A stretch of 64,000 nucleotides of DNA from Zunongwangia mangrovi (GCF_900112105.1 NZ_FOKV01000001.1:1178001-1242000); one strand, 5' to 3'; positions 51,236 to 60,140 are shown, numbered from the stretch's first letter. The notes: generated from the sequence alone by a model not told the origin. Made by a program: numbers and translations.

Positions 51236-51359
51236 GGCTTACGAATTTTGCTCTAAATTGTTCGTTCGGAAGCTAAATTTTAGGAACTCGCTACGCTCAA
51301 ACAGCCTAAAATTTTACGCTTCTCTCACTTCCAATTTTATGAGCAATTTTCGGTAGGCC
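51236..51359. repeat. Long nested palindrome
   Basis: The two halves pair in successive blocks: GGCTTACGAA with TTCGGTAGGCC, TTTTGCTC with GAGCAATTTT, AAATTG with CAATTTT, GGAAG with CTTCC, and TAAATTTTAGG with CCTAAAATTTTA, leaving a ~20-base loop (AACTCGCTACGCTCAAACAG). I believe I have seen this element between genes in other flavobacteria. It could form a long cruciform or RNA hairpin. Confidence 0.7.
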
Positions 51360-51493
51360 AGGTTTTCAATGTACAATTTCGATTTTTGTGTCTCTAGTCT
51401 ATTTTCTCTTGTCTAAAATCTAAAAGCGAAGCGGTCTAACTTCTATAAGCAAGGCGATCTAAACAAAACTCCCAACTGAGACTGCTAACTGAA

Positions 51494-52063
51494 TTAATGT
51501 CCATGCCCGCCAGCAGCGTTATAATCTGCGGATTTTAGTTTTGAATATAGATCCCAAAGGATCACGCCTGTACTCACCGAAATATTTAAAGAATGTTTGC
51601 TTCCGGCTTGGGGAATTTCAATTACACCATCACTTGCTGAAACTACTTGTTGCTGCACTCCTTTTACTTCGTTTCCAAAAACTACAGCGATTTTTTCGCC
51701 AATTTCAGGTTTAAAGTCATTAAGCATTACGGCACCTTCAGCCTGTTCTATAGAAAATACTTTTAAGTTGTCTTCTTTCAGTTTTTCAACTAATGCAAGC
51801 GTGTCTTCAACATGTTCCCAAACAACTGTTTCGGTAGCGCCAAGTGCGGTTTTCTGAATGTCTTTGTGTGGCGGTTTGGCGGTAATTCCGCATAAATAAA
51901 CTTTCTCGATCAAAAACGCATCGGCCGTTCTAAATACAGATCCAATGTTATTCAGGCTTCTAATATTATCAAGAATAACGATAATTGGTGTTTTTTTAGC
52001 TTCTTTAAATTCTTCAACCGATTTACGATTAAGCTCGCTGTTTTTGATCTTTCTGTTTTTCAT
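51494..52063 (-). CDS. TrmH/SpoU-type RNA methyltransferase
   Basis: The 189-residue protein is a SPOUT methyltransferase with VILDNIRSLNNIGSVFRTADAF, split as LDNIRSLNNIGSVFRTADAF, ITAKPPHKDIQKTALGATE, VVFGNEVKGV and the knot end IPQAGSKHSLNISVSTGVILWD. It resembles the flavobacterial TrmH-like form with an N-terminal helical tail (ELNRKSVEEFKEAKKTP). The Met at 52063 (MKNRKIKNSEL) is chosen over 52102. A His/Gly tail (AAGGHGH) is unusual. RNA target unknown. Confidence 0.87.
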   Translation of the reverse strand: MKNRKIKNSELNRKSVEEFKEAKKTPIIVILDNIRSLNNIGSVFRTADAFLIEKVYLCGITAKPPHKDIQKTALGATETVVWEHVEDTLALVEKLKEDNLKVFSIEQAEGAVMLNDFKPEIGEKIAVVFGNEVKGVQQQVVSASDGVIEIPQAGSKHSLNISVSTGVILWDLYSKLKSADYNAAGGHGH

Positions 52064-52198
52064 GCCGCAAAAATAAAAATATTTGTCGGCTTTAACACCC
52101 ATAACATTCCAGATACAATTTCAGAATTAATAACTGAAAACCGAATTTTTAAAAATTTTGAGGCGATTTTATCGAATTTCAGCAAAAAATAAAGCTTT

Positions 52199-52294
52199 TA
52201 TTGGCACCGCCAAAGGGTATAATACTCCGGGGGCTTGTCTCGAAATTAATTTTTTTTGGTGAATGACTTGTGGGCGTGCCCTGAGGTAGTTTAT
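52199..52294 (+). repeat. REP-like element, full copy F
   Basis: TATTGGCACCGCCAAAGGG, TATAATACTCC, GGGGGCTTGTCTCG, AT-rich spacer, GGTGAATGACTTGTGGGCGTGCCC, GAGGTAGTTTATT. The right hairpin has more changes than in copies C and D. Confidence 0.8.
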
Positions 52295-52336
52295 TACAAA
52301 CAAGAAGAAAGCAATAAATCCTGTCAGAGCCTGCTA

Positions 52337-52367
52337 TTTCGTAGCTCAGCTTTTTTTGGCATCTTTG
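52337..52367 (+). promoter_or_regulatory. Probable promoter of the S41 protease gene
   Basis: TTTC (52337-52340), 19 bases, then CATCTTTG (52360-52367): the same -7 variant as at 38648. The start codon is 37 bases downstream. Confidence 0.45.
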
Positions 52368-52404
52368 GAAGATCAATATCACTTCAAAAATAACAATCCA
52401 TAAC

Positions 52405-55400
52405 ATGAAGAAAATTCTCTTTTCACTTTTCGCGATTCTTTTGGGAATTGGCCAAAGTTTTGCTCAGGTCACTCCAAAATGGATTCGATATCAATCTATT
52501 TCTCCAGATGGGGAAACGATTGCTTTTACTTATAAAGGCAATTTATTTACGGTTGCTGCGAGTGGCGGCGATGCTAAACAAATCACATTCCATAAAGCGC
52601 ACGATTATATGCCGGTTTGGAGCAAAGATGGTAAGCAATTAGCATTTGCTTCAGATCGCTACGGCAATTTTGATGTTTTTGTAATGGATGCTTTGGGTGG
52701 CCCGGCAACCCGGTTAACCTATCATAGTAACGACGAGCAACCTTTTAGTTTTTCCGCAGATGGTAAGTCGGTTATTTTTGGTGCAGTTCGCCAGGATTTA
52801 GCAGAACATCGCCAGTTTCCTACCAGCTACCAACCAGAATTATATAGTGTTCCTGTTGACGGCGGACGTGTAGACCAGATTTTTACGATTCCGGCAGAAT
52901 ATGTTCAGGTAAGTAAAGACGGAAAAACAATGGTGTATCACGATAAAGTTGGAGGAGAGAACGAATGGCGTAAACATCATGTGTCTTCAGTAACTCGTGA
53001 TCTTTGGAAATACGATGTTGAAAGCGATAAGCACACGATGATAACTTCATTTAAAGGAGAAGATCGCCAGCCGATTTTTGATGATTCTGAAGAAAATTTA
53101 TTCTATTTAAGTGAAGAAAGTGGCAACTTTAATATTCACAAATTAGCTTTAGGGAATCCTGGAGAATCTAAGCAATTAACCGATTTTGAAGGTTTTCCGG
53201 TACGTTTCTTAAGCTACGGAAATGGGACTTTGGCCTTTGGTTACGATGGCGAATTATACACCATGAAAGAAGATGGCGAGCCTAAAAAAGTGAATGTAAC
53301 TATTAGAACGCAATCTCTAGACAATAGCGATAATTATATAAATATTAGAGATGGCGTTCAGGAAATGGAAGTTTCTCCAAACGGCAAAGAAATTGCTTTT
53401 GTAGCTCGCGGGGAAGTTTTTGTAACATCGGTAGATGGATCTTTAACTAAAAGAATCACCAACACACCAAACCAGGAACGTTTTGTATCCTTTACACCAG
53501 ATGGGAAGTCTGTAGTGTATTCTAGTGAGCGCGATGGAAAATGGAGTATCTATAAAACCGAAATTGTAAGAAAAGAGGAGCCATTTTTCTATGCTTCAAC
53601 CTTACTTAAAGAAGAGCCGGTTATCGAAGCTGAAACCGATAGTTACATCCCAAAATATTCTCCAGATGGTAAAAAGCTGGCGTATATCTCAGGAAGAAGA
53701 ACTTTAAGAGTAAAGGATCTTTCTTCAGGAAAAGAAGTTGATCTTTTAACTCCAGATGATCTGTTTACCATGCGTGATGGCGATAAAGATTTTACCTGGA
53801 GCCCAGATAGCAAGTGGCTATTAATGAGCTGGGGGAAATTACTGAGCAATAATGAAGTTTTGTTACTTGCGGCAGATGGAAGTAAACGTGAAAATTTAAC
53901 TGAAAGTGGCTACCAGGATTATAATCCAAAATGGGTGAACGACGGGAAGCAAATGCTTTGGTTTAGTAATAGAAACGGACTAAAAAGTTACGCCACCAGC
54001 GGTAGAACTGAAGCTGACGTGTATTCGATGTTCTTTACGCAGGATGCTTTTGATAAATTCAATATGTCTGAGGAAGATTATAAGCTAATGAAAGCTATTG
54101 AAGAAGCTCAGAAAGCTGATAAAGACGAAGACAAAAAAGAGGATAAAAAAGATAAGAAGGATAAGAAAGACGAAGAAGTAAAAGAACTTAAGTTCGATTG
54201 GGATGGCATGGAAGAACGTAAAAAACGTCTTACCACACACTCTAGCAGTTTAAGCGATGCTGTACTTTCTAAAGACGGAGAAAAGATATATTACCTATCT
54301 AGTTTTGAGGATAGAAACAACCTTTGGGAAACCAATCTTCGAACCGGTGAAACCAAAATGACTGTAAAACTGAATTCCAGAGGAGGAAGTTTAGTTTGGG
54401 ATAAAAAACAGGAAAATCTTTATTTATTAAGCGGCGGAAATATCTCTAAGATCGATGTAGATAAAGGTAAATCTGAAGGAATTAAGATCGCCGGAGATAT
54501 GTATTACGATGAAGATGCCGAGCGTGAAAAAATGTTCGATCATGTTTATATAAGAACAAAGAATATTTTCTACGAGCCAACATTCCACGGTAAAAATTGG
54601 GATTCTTTATATGTTCAGTATAAAAAATATCTTCCGCATATTGGAAATTCGTATGAGTTTGCTGAAATGCTTTCTGAAATGTTGGGAGAGCTTAATGTTT
54701 CGCATTCGGGAGCGCGTTACAGTAACCGTAGCAACGATGGCGACGCAACCGCTTCATTAGGAATTTTTATGGATTACGATTTTGAAGGCGACGGAATTAA
54801 AATTACTGAGGTTATTAAAAGCGGGCCATTAGATAAAGCCGCTTACGATATCGAACCGGGAATGATAATTACAGCGATCGATGGCCAAACGATCGAAAGT
54901 GATCAGGATATTGCAAAATATCTAAATCATAAAGCTAATAAATTCGTGTTGTTAGAGATTAAAGATCCTGAAGCGAAAGAGCCGAAACAAATTACTATGA
55001 AGCCTATTTCTTTAGGACAGGAGCGAAGTTTGTTATACAACCGTTTTGTAAGAATCAACCGAAAAGAAGTTGAAGAAAAAAGCAACGGAAAACTCGGTTA
55101 CGTTCATATCCCGGGAATGAGTGATGAACCTTATCGTTCGATCTATGAAGATATGATGGGAAAATATTTTGAAACCGAAGGAGTGATCGTGGATACGCGT
55201 TTTAATGGTGGTGGAGACCTGGTTGCAGATCTTGCTGCTTTCTTTACAGGAACTCCGTTTATCACTTACGAAACTGAAGCTAAAGTTGTAGGTGGCGAGC
55301 CAACTTCTCGATGGACGAAGCCTACGCTTTCATTATTTAATGAAAGTATGTATTCAGATGGGCATTGTTATGCAAGTGGATATACAGATCTAAATATTGG

Positions 55401-55644
55401 TACAACGATTGGAATGCCGGTACCGGGAACCTGTAGTTTTGCAGGTTGGGAAGGCCTAGCCGATGGTACACGCTGGGGAGTTGTTCCGGTGAGTGCTAAA
55501 AATAAAGCTGGAGAATGGATGGAAAATAACCAAACCGAACCAGATATTATCGTTAAAAATATGCCGGGCGTGATTAGCGATGGTCGCGACCAACAGTTGG
55601 AAAAAGGTATAGAGGTTTTATTAGATCAGGTTGCTGAAGAGTAA
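52405..55644 (+). CDS. Secreted tricorn-like S41 family protease
   Basis: The 1079-residue protein has a signal peptide (ending SFAQ), two PD40/WD40-like propeller regions (ISPDGETIAFTYKGNLFTV, PVWSKDGKQLAFASDRYG, to about residue 690), a Lys/Asp-rich linker (residues ~571-595), a TPR-like helical part, a PDZ domain (about 800-860) and the S41 catalytic domain. By comparison with tricorn, His767 (LNVSHSGA) and Ser984 (MYSDGH) are the catalytic pair. It should degrade peptides in the periplasm or outside. A single gene with its own promoter and terminator. Confidence 0.92.
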   Translation: MKKILFSLFAILLGIGQSFAQVTPKWIRYQSISPDGETIAFTYKGNLFTVAASGGDAKQITFHKAHDYMPVWSKDGKQLAFASDRYGNFDVFVMDALGGPATRLTYHSNDEQPFSFSADGKSVIFGAVRQDLAEHRQFPTSYQPELYSVPVDGGRVDQIFTIPAEYVQVSKDGKTMVYHDKVGGENEWRKHHVSSVTRDLWKYDVESDKHTMITSFKGEDRQPIFDDSEENLFYLSEESGNFNIHKLALGNPGESKQLTDFEGFPVRFLSYGNGTLAFGYDGELYTMKEDGEPKKVNVTIRTQSLDNSDNYINIRDGVQEMEVSPNGKEIAFVARGEVFVTSVDGSLTKRITNTPNQERFVSFTPDGKSVVYSSERDGKWSIYKTEIVRKEEPFFYASTLLKEEPVIEAETDSYIPKYSPDGKKLAYISGRRTLRVKDLSSGKEVDLLTPDDLFTMRDGDKDFTWSPDSKWLLMSWGKLLSNNEVLLLAADGSKRENLTESGYQDYNPKWVNDGKQMLWFSNRNGLKSYATSGRTEADVYSMFFTQDAFDKFNMSEEDYKLMKAIEEAQKADKDEDKKEDKKDKKDKKDEEVKELKFDWDGMEERKKRLTTHSSSLSDAVLSKDGEKIYYLSSFEDRNNLWETNLRTGETKMTVKLNSRGGSLVWDKKQENLYLLSGGNISKIDVDKGKSEGIKIAGDMYYDEDAEREKMFDHVYIRTKNIFYEPTFHGKNWDSLYVQYKKYLPHIGNSYEFAEMLSEMLGELNVSHSGARYSNRSNDGDATASLGIFMDYDFEGDGIKITEVIKSGPLDKAAYDIEPGMIITAIDGQTIESDQDIAKYLNHKANKFVLLEIKDPEAKEPKQITMKPISLGQERSLLYNRFVRINRKEVEEKSNGKLGYVHIPGMSDEPYRSIYEDMMGKYFETEGVIVDTRFNGGGDLVADLAAFFTGTPFITYETEAKVVGGEPTSRWTKPTLSLFNESMYSDGHCYASGYTDLNIGTTIGMPVPGTCSFAGWEGLADGTRWGVVPVSAKNKAGEWMENNQTEPDIIVKNMPGVISDGRDQQLEKGIEVLLDQVAEE

Positions 55645-55666
55645 TTCTCGAAAAACCTCAAATCAT

Positions 55667-55698
55667 AAAAGCTCCGAATTCATTTTCGGGGCTTTTTT
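55667..55698 (+). terminator. Terminator of the S41 protease gene
   Basis: AAAAGCTCCGAA pairs with TTCGGGGCTTTT (one G-U pair) around a 6-nt loop, ending in TTTTTT; the T-run merges with REP-like fragment G. Confidence 0.88.
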
Positions 55699-55742
55699 AT
55701 TGGCATCGCCAAAAGAATATAATGCCCCAGAGGTATTTTACT
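55698..55742 (+). repeat. REP-like element, fragment G
   Basis: TATTGGCATCGCCAAAAG, TATAATGCCCC, AGAGG, then TATTTTACTT: left end and the extreme right end only, as in fragment E. It begins within the T-run of the terminator. Confidence 0.7.
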
Positions 55743-55811
55743 TTTCAGTCCAAAGTAAGGTTTTAGTAAATTAACAGACCATTTTTAAGAACGCAATAAA
55801 ATCAATTTCAT

Positions 55812-57641
55812 TTGCCAAGACCAAAAAAGTCCTTAGAACCTAATAAGATCAATCTTAAAGAAAGTTTTGCTTCTTTAAAATTCGTACCTCGATTCTTTAA
55901 AGAGATTCGAAAAGTGAATCCATTTTTGTTTTACGCCAATATTGGTAGCCGAATTTTAAGTGCGGTGATTCCTTTGGCTTTATTATGGATCGGAAAGATC
56001 ATTATCGATGAGGTTGTGGTACAGATCGATGCTGAAGTAAAAGATCTTTCCAGATTATGGATTTTTGTTGCTGCTGAATTTGGTTTGGCGATCTTATCAG
56101 ATCTTTTGAGTCGGGGAGTTTCACTGACAGATGCTTTGCTTGGTGATCAATATTCGATAGATACTTCAGTAAAAATTATTGAAAAAACAGCCGAGCTGAA
56201 TTTAGATCAATTAGAAGATTCTGAATTTTACGATAAGCTGGAAAGAGCACGACGACAGACCACCGGAAGAGTTGGTTTAATGTCTAATATTCTTACCCAG
56301 GGCGAAGATCTAATTGTGATCATTTCCCTGCTTGCCGGTGTTGTGGTTTTTGAACCCTGGTTGCTCATTTTACTCGTAGTTTCTATCGTTCCGACGATTC
56401 TAAATGAAATCAAGTTTAGTGGCACCAGTTATTCTTTAGCCAGAAGCTGGACGCAAGAGCGCCGCGAACTCGATTATTTACGTTATGCCGGGGCAAGTGA
56501 CGTTACGGCAAAGGAGGTTAAGTTATTCGGACTTTCGGGATATTTGGCAAATCGTTTTAAGACACTTTCAGACCAATATTATTTAGCGAATAAAAAACTG
56601 GCCAAAAAACGTGCAGGATGGGGTTCGGTTTTTAACGTTATTGGGACTTCGGCTTATTATGGAGCTTATTTACTTATTGTTTACAGAACGGTTTTAGGCG
56701 TGTTTAGTTTGGGTGATCTTACCTTTTTATCGGGTTCATTTAACCGTTTACGATCAAAATTGCAGGGATTTTTCACTCGTTTTACAGCAATTACAGAGAG
56801 TGCACTTTATCTTCAGGATTACTTTGAGTTTCTAGACCTTAAATATGAAGACACCGTAGTAGACGGTTTACCACTTCCTAAGGAAATTAAAAAAGGATTC
56901 AGTTTTAAAAATGTTGGTTTTAAATATCCAAAATCAGATAAATGGGTAGTAAGGAATATTAATTTTGAATTACGTGCCGGTGAAAAACTGGCTTTCGTGG
57001 GAGAAAATGGCGCCGGAAAAACAACATTGATCAAATTGTTACTCCGTTTCTACGAACCAACTGAAGGTGAAATTCTATTAGAAGATATTCCGGTAAAGCG
57101 ATACGATAAAACGCAATACCAGCAATATTTTGGAGTCATTTTTCAGGATTTTGTAAAGTTCGAATTAACGCTTCGAGAGAATATTGCAATGGGCGATATT
57201 CGTGAAATCGACAATCAATTTAAATTAGATGCTGCAGCCGAGAAAAGTCTGGCGAATCAGGTAATCGATGATGTTCCAAAAGGACTGGATCAGCAATTAG
57301 GCAAACGATTTAAGCAGGGAAAAGATCTTTCTGGCGGGCAATGGCAAAAGATCGCGATCGCTAGGGCGTATATGAAAGATGCCGAAGTTTTGATCTTAGA
57401 TGAACCAACTTCAGCATTAGATGCACGGGCAGAAACCGAAGCTTTCGATCGTTTTATAAATCTTACTAAAGGCAAGACTGCGGTGATCATTTCACACCGC
57501 TTTAGTACGGTAAGAATTGCAGATCGAATTATGGTGCTAAAAAATGGCGCAGTTCTAGAAATCGGTACCCACGAAGAATTGATGAAAAACGATAAATTAT
57601 ATGCCGAATTATTTAATCTTCAGGCAGCGGGATATCAATAA
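55812..57641 (+). CDS. ABC exporter (fused membrane and ATPase domains)
   Basis: The 609-residue protein has a six-helix ABC transporter type I membrane domain (residues ~35-340) and an ATPase domain with Walker A (GENGAGKTTLIKL), Q-loop (VIFQDFVKFE), signature LSGGQWQKIAIARA, Walker B (VLILDEPTSALD) and the His switch (ISHRF). It works as a homodimer in the inner membrane. The cargo is unknown; the signature fits lipid/peptide/multidrug exporters. The start is a TTG (55812), as no ATG is available before residue ~150. Followed by a 33-bp palindrome. Confidence 0.92.
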   Translation: MPRPKKSLEPNKINLKESFASLKFVPRFFKEIRKVNPFLFYANIGSRILSAVIPLALLWIGKIIIDEVVVQIDAEVKDLSRLWIFVAAEFGLAILSDLLSRGVSLTDALLGDQYSIDTSVKIIEKTAELNLDQLEDSEFYDKLERARRQTTGRVGLMSNILTQGEDLIVIISLLAGVVVFEPWLLILLVVSIVPTILNEIKFSGTSYSLARSWTQERRELDYLRYAGASDVTAKEVKLFGLSGYLANRFKTLSDQYYLANKKLAKKRAGWGSVFNVIGTSAYYGAYLLIVYRTVLGVFSLGDLTFLSGSFNRLRSKLQGFFTRFTAITESALYLQDYFEFLDLKYEDTVVDGLPLPKEIKKGFSFKNVGFKYPKSDKWVVRNINFELRAGEKLAFVGENGAGKTTLIKLLLRFYEPTEGEILLEDIPVKRYDKTQYQQYFGVIFQDFVKFELTLRENIAMGDIREIDNQFKLDAAAEKSLANQVIDDVPKGLDQQLGKRFKQGKDLSGGQWQKIAIARAYMKDAEVLILDEPTSALDARAETEAFDRFINLTKGKTAVIISHRFSTVRIADRIMVLKNGAVLEIGTHEELMKNDKLYAELFNLQAAGYQ

Positions 57642-57680
57642 AAAGTTAGAAAATCTAAAGTTTGGTGTTTTATCAAAATC

Positions 57681-57713
57681 AAACCTCACAGGTTTTGAAA
57701 ACCTGTGAGGTTT
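57681..57713. repeat. 33-bp perfect palindrome, copy 2
   Basis: Arms AAACCTCACAGGTTTT and complement around a single G; identical to the copy at 41863 apart from the centre base (i.e. the opposite orientation). It lies 40 bases after the ABC exporter and could end its transcript. Confidence 0.9.
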
Positions 57714-57866
57714 CTGCTAAAAAAGTTAGATAATGCCTAAAGGTTTGAATTGGGAAACCGGCGGTTTCTTTCTTTACTGAAAACTAACCACGGATAGTCG
57801 TTTTTCAATTATTCTCATCTTATCCCCCAAGAATTAATTACATTTATGCTAAATAATTCAATTCTA

Positions 57867-58778
57867 ATGAAAAGCTTTAGTGTTCTCGTCCTGTTTTTAA
57901 GTTTATCTGTTTCGGCACAAATCAAAACTTTACCACTTTGGCCGGAAGGGAAAATGCCCAATTACCAAAAGTCAGACGAAAAGGAAGAGATCGATGTGAA
58001 TACCATTAGCTGGATCTCGAAAGTGCAGCAACCTACTTTAGAAATCTATCTTCCGCCGCAGGCTTCAGCGAACGGACAGGCAGTTTTAGTTTGTCCCGGT
58101 GGTGGTTACGCCGGTTTGGCTTATGATTGGGAAGGCACTGAAATTGCAAAATATCTAAATTCAAAAGGAATTGCGGCCGGAGTTTTAAAATACAGGTTGC
58201 CTGGTTCAGCTTCAGTAAAAGAAAATTTTAAAGCGCCGCTTCAGGATGCGCAACGTGGTATTAGGATGCTGCGCGCAAATGCTTCAGATTGGAATATCGA
58301 TAAAGATAAAGTTGGCGTGATGGGCTTTTCTGCTGGCGGGCATTTGGCTTCGACTTTAGGAACGCATTTTCAGGATGCTTTTTATTCAGCAATAGACGAC
58401 ATAGATTCCGAAGAAATTCGCCCGGATTTTATGATTCTGATCTATCCCGTTATCAGCATGGATCCTGAAATTACCCACCAGGGCTCTCGCGATAATTTAT
58501 TGGGTAAAAATCCAACTACAGCATTAGAAAAGCAGTTTTCTAACGATCTGCAGGTTACAGAAAATACGCCAACAACATTTATATTACATACCGGTGACGA
58601 CCAGACGGTGCCGGTTGAAAATAGTCTTAGAATGTACAAGGCTTTGCAAGAAAATAAAGTGCAGACAGAAATGCATATTTACCCCAAAGGTGGTCACGGA
58701 TTTTCGCTGGCAAACGGAGTTTATTACCTGGAAAGCTGGAGTGAGCGATTAACCGATTGGCTACGGAATTTGAATTAA
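57867..58778 (+). CDS. Secreted alpha/beta hydrolase (acetylxylan esterase-like)
   Basis: The 303-residue protein has a signal peptide (MKSFSVLVLFLSLSVSAQ) and an alpha/beta hydrolase core: oxyanion region CPGGGYAGLAYDWEG, nucleophile elbow GFSAGGH, acid loop HTGDDQTVP and catalytic His in YPKGGHGF. The closest described relatives are periplasmic carbohydrate or feruloyl/acetyl esterases (BD-FAE-like). I use the second Met (57867), which gives a clean signal peptide. The stop is 3 bases before the next start, so it is co-transcribed with the ModF-like gene although they share no obvious role. Confidence 0.88.
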   Translation: MKSFSVLVLFLSLSVSAQIKTLPLWPEGKMPNYQKSDEKEEIDVNTISWISKVQQPTLEIYLPPQASANGQAVLVCPGGGYAGLAYDWEGTEIAKYLNSKGIAAGVLKYRLPGSASVKENFKAPLQDAQRGIRMLRANASDWNIDKDKVGVMGFSAGGHLASTLGTHFQDAFYSAIDDIDSEEIRPDFMILIYPVISMDPEITHQGSRDNLLGKNPTTALEKQFSNDLQVTENTPTTFILHTGDDQTVPVENSLRMYKALQENKVQTEMHIYPKGGHGFSLANGVYYLESWSERLTDWLRNLN

Positions 58779-58781
58779 TTT

Positions 58782-60026
58782 ATGACACATATTGCAATTT
58801 ATGCAGAGGATCACAAGTTGGTTTCCCAGCTAATTGATGATCTAAAAAAGGATAAAAAAGTACCCGGATTTGAAGGATTTCAGCATAAAAAAGGATTAGA
58901 ACATTCTGAAGCTGTGCTTCAAAGTTTTATAAAGGAAGATCAGAAACATGGAAATTCGGTTTTAGTAAAAGATCAGGATCGTAGTTTGCGGACTTTCTCT
59001 AGTGGTGAAAAACGTAAAGCTTTACTCGAATTTTTACTGAAAAAAGAACCGGATTACCTTATTTTAGACGATCCTTTCGATTGTTTGGATGTACGATCTG
59101 TAGCGAATTTTAAATCTAGATTAGCAGAAGTAAAATCTGATTTTGCGATGCTGCAAATCTTTAGAAGAGAAGAAGATATTTTAGCGTTTATCGATAAGGT
59201 GCTCACTTTTAATTCAAACGGAAAAATTATCCTGAAAAATAAAGCCGATTTTAGCGAAAATAAGAAGCAGTTTTTAGCTGAAGTAAAAGCGATTCCGCCT
59301 GCTCCTAAAGTTTTTGAAAATATTCCTGAAAGCCTTATCAAGCTGGAAGAGGTTAATGTTTCTTATGAGAATCGCCCAATTTTAACGAATATCAGCTGGG
59401 AAGTGAAGCGTGGTGAATTCTGGAAACTTACCGGCCCAAACGGATCGGGAAAAACCACGATTTTGAGCATGGTTTACGGCGATAATCCCAAAGCCTACGG
59501 TGTTGATCTTTTTCTCTTCGGAAAGAAAAAAGGTAGCGGTGAATCTGTATGGGATATCAAGAAGAAGATTGGCTATTTTTCTCCTGCTTTAACTGAAATG
59601 TTTAATCGTAGAAATACGGTTGAAGATATGGTAATCTCTGGATTGGTAGATAGCGTTGGTTTGTATCAAAAACCAAGCGACAAACAGAAAGCTTTAGCAA
59701 AACAATGGCTGGAAACTTTAGGATTTCAGGAAAAAGCTAAAAAAATATTTAATGACTTGCCCAATCTTGAAAAACGAATGCTTCTAATCGCTCGTGCCAT
59801 GATAAAACATCCTCCCTTGTTAATTCTGGACGAACCTTCTACAGCATTAGACGATAAAAGTGCTTTAAAAATCACCAATCTTATCAATCAAATCGCTGCG
59901 CAAAGTGACACTGCAATTATTTATGTTTCCCACAGAAAAGAAAAAGGCTTAAATCCCGATTTTGAATACGAATTATTTCCTTCCGAAAACGGCTCGACAG
60001 GAAAATTGGTTTCAAAAGTCAATTAA
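58782..60026 (+). CDS. ModF/PhrA-like double ATPase with one intact composite site
   Basis: The 414-residue protein has two ABC-type ATPase halves without membrane domains. The first (residues ~1-175) lacks any Walker A loop but keeps the signature FSSGEKR (72-78) and Walker B (YLILDDPFDCLD). The second (~185-414) has Walker A (GPNGSGKTT, Lys224), the ModF-like block GDNPKAYGVDLFLFGKKKGSGESVWDIKKKIGY in pieces, and Walker B (LLILDEPSTALD), but its signature is NLEKR where LSGGQ is expected. Since each ATP site uses Walker A of one half and the signature of the other, one site is intact and the other dead. E. coli ModF is the nearest named relative; its role is unclear. Cytoplasmic. Confidence 0.85.
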   Translation: MTHIAIYAEDHKLVSQLIDDLKKDKKVPGFEGFQHKKGLEHSEAVLQSFIKEDQKHGNSVLVKDQDRSLRTFSSGEKRKALLEFLLKKEPDYLILDDPFDCLDVRSVANFKSRLAEVKSDFAMLQIFRREEDILAFIDKVLTFNSNGKIILKNKADFSENKKQFLAEVKAIPPAPKVFENIPESLIKLEEVNVSYENRPILTNISWEVKRGEFWKLTGPNGSGKTTILSMVYGDNPKAYGVDLFLFGKKKGSGESVWDIKKKIGYFSPALTEMFNRRNTVEDMVISGLVDSVGLYQKPSDKQKALAKQWLETLGFQEKAKKIFNDLPNLEKRMLLIARAMIKHPPLLILDEPSTALDDKSALKITNLINQIAAQSDTAIIYVSHRKEKGLNPDFEYELFPSENGSTGKLVSKVN

Positions 60027-60084
60027 CAATGAACAATTAGCAGAAAAGCTTATAGCAATCAGCTTTCAGCTAATTTTAAGTGAT

Positions 60085-60140
60085 CGTCATTCCGTGCTTG
60101 ACACGGAATCTCATCCTGATGAGATGCTGAATTAATCCAG
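60085..60140. repeat. GTCATTCCGTG-type element, copy H4
   Basis: CGTCATTCCGTGCTTGACACGG followed by AATCTCATCCTGATGAGATGCTGAATTAATCC in pieces. The first hairpin is perfect (ATTCCGTG/CACGGAAT), and ATCTCATC/GATGAGAT forms a second one. Confidence 0.82.

Larger units (their letters stand above)
51048..51493. other. 446-base gene-free region of palindromic repeats
   Basis: After the folK fusion come degenerate AACAGTTTACAG-like repeats (51053-51088), hairpin copy H3, an 11-bp A/T hairpin, and a ~125-base nested palindrome, then AT-rich sequence with repeated TCTAAAATCTAAAAG-like blocks. I see no gene. Confidence 0.75.
52064..52404. other. 341-base divergent intergenic region
   Basis: It holds a half palindrome (TATCGAATTTCAGC near 52170), REP-like copy F (52199-52294) and the likely promoter of the S41 protease gene (52337-52367). 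No other ORF. Confidence 0.65.

Noticed and set aside
51236-51359. Insertion sequence remnant
   Set aside because: No transposase fragment could be seen in either strand; kept only as a palindromic repeat.
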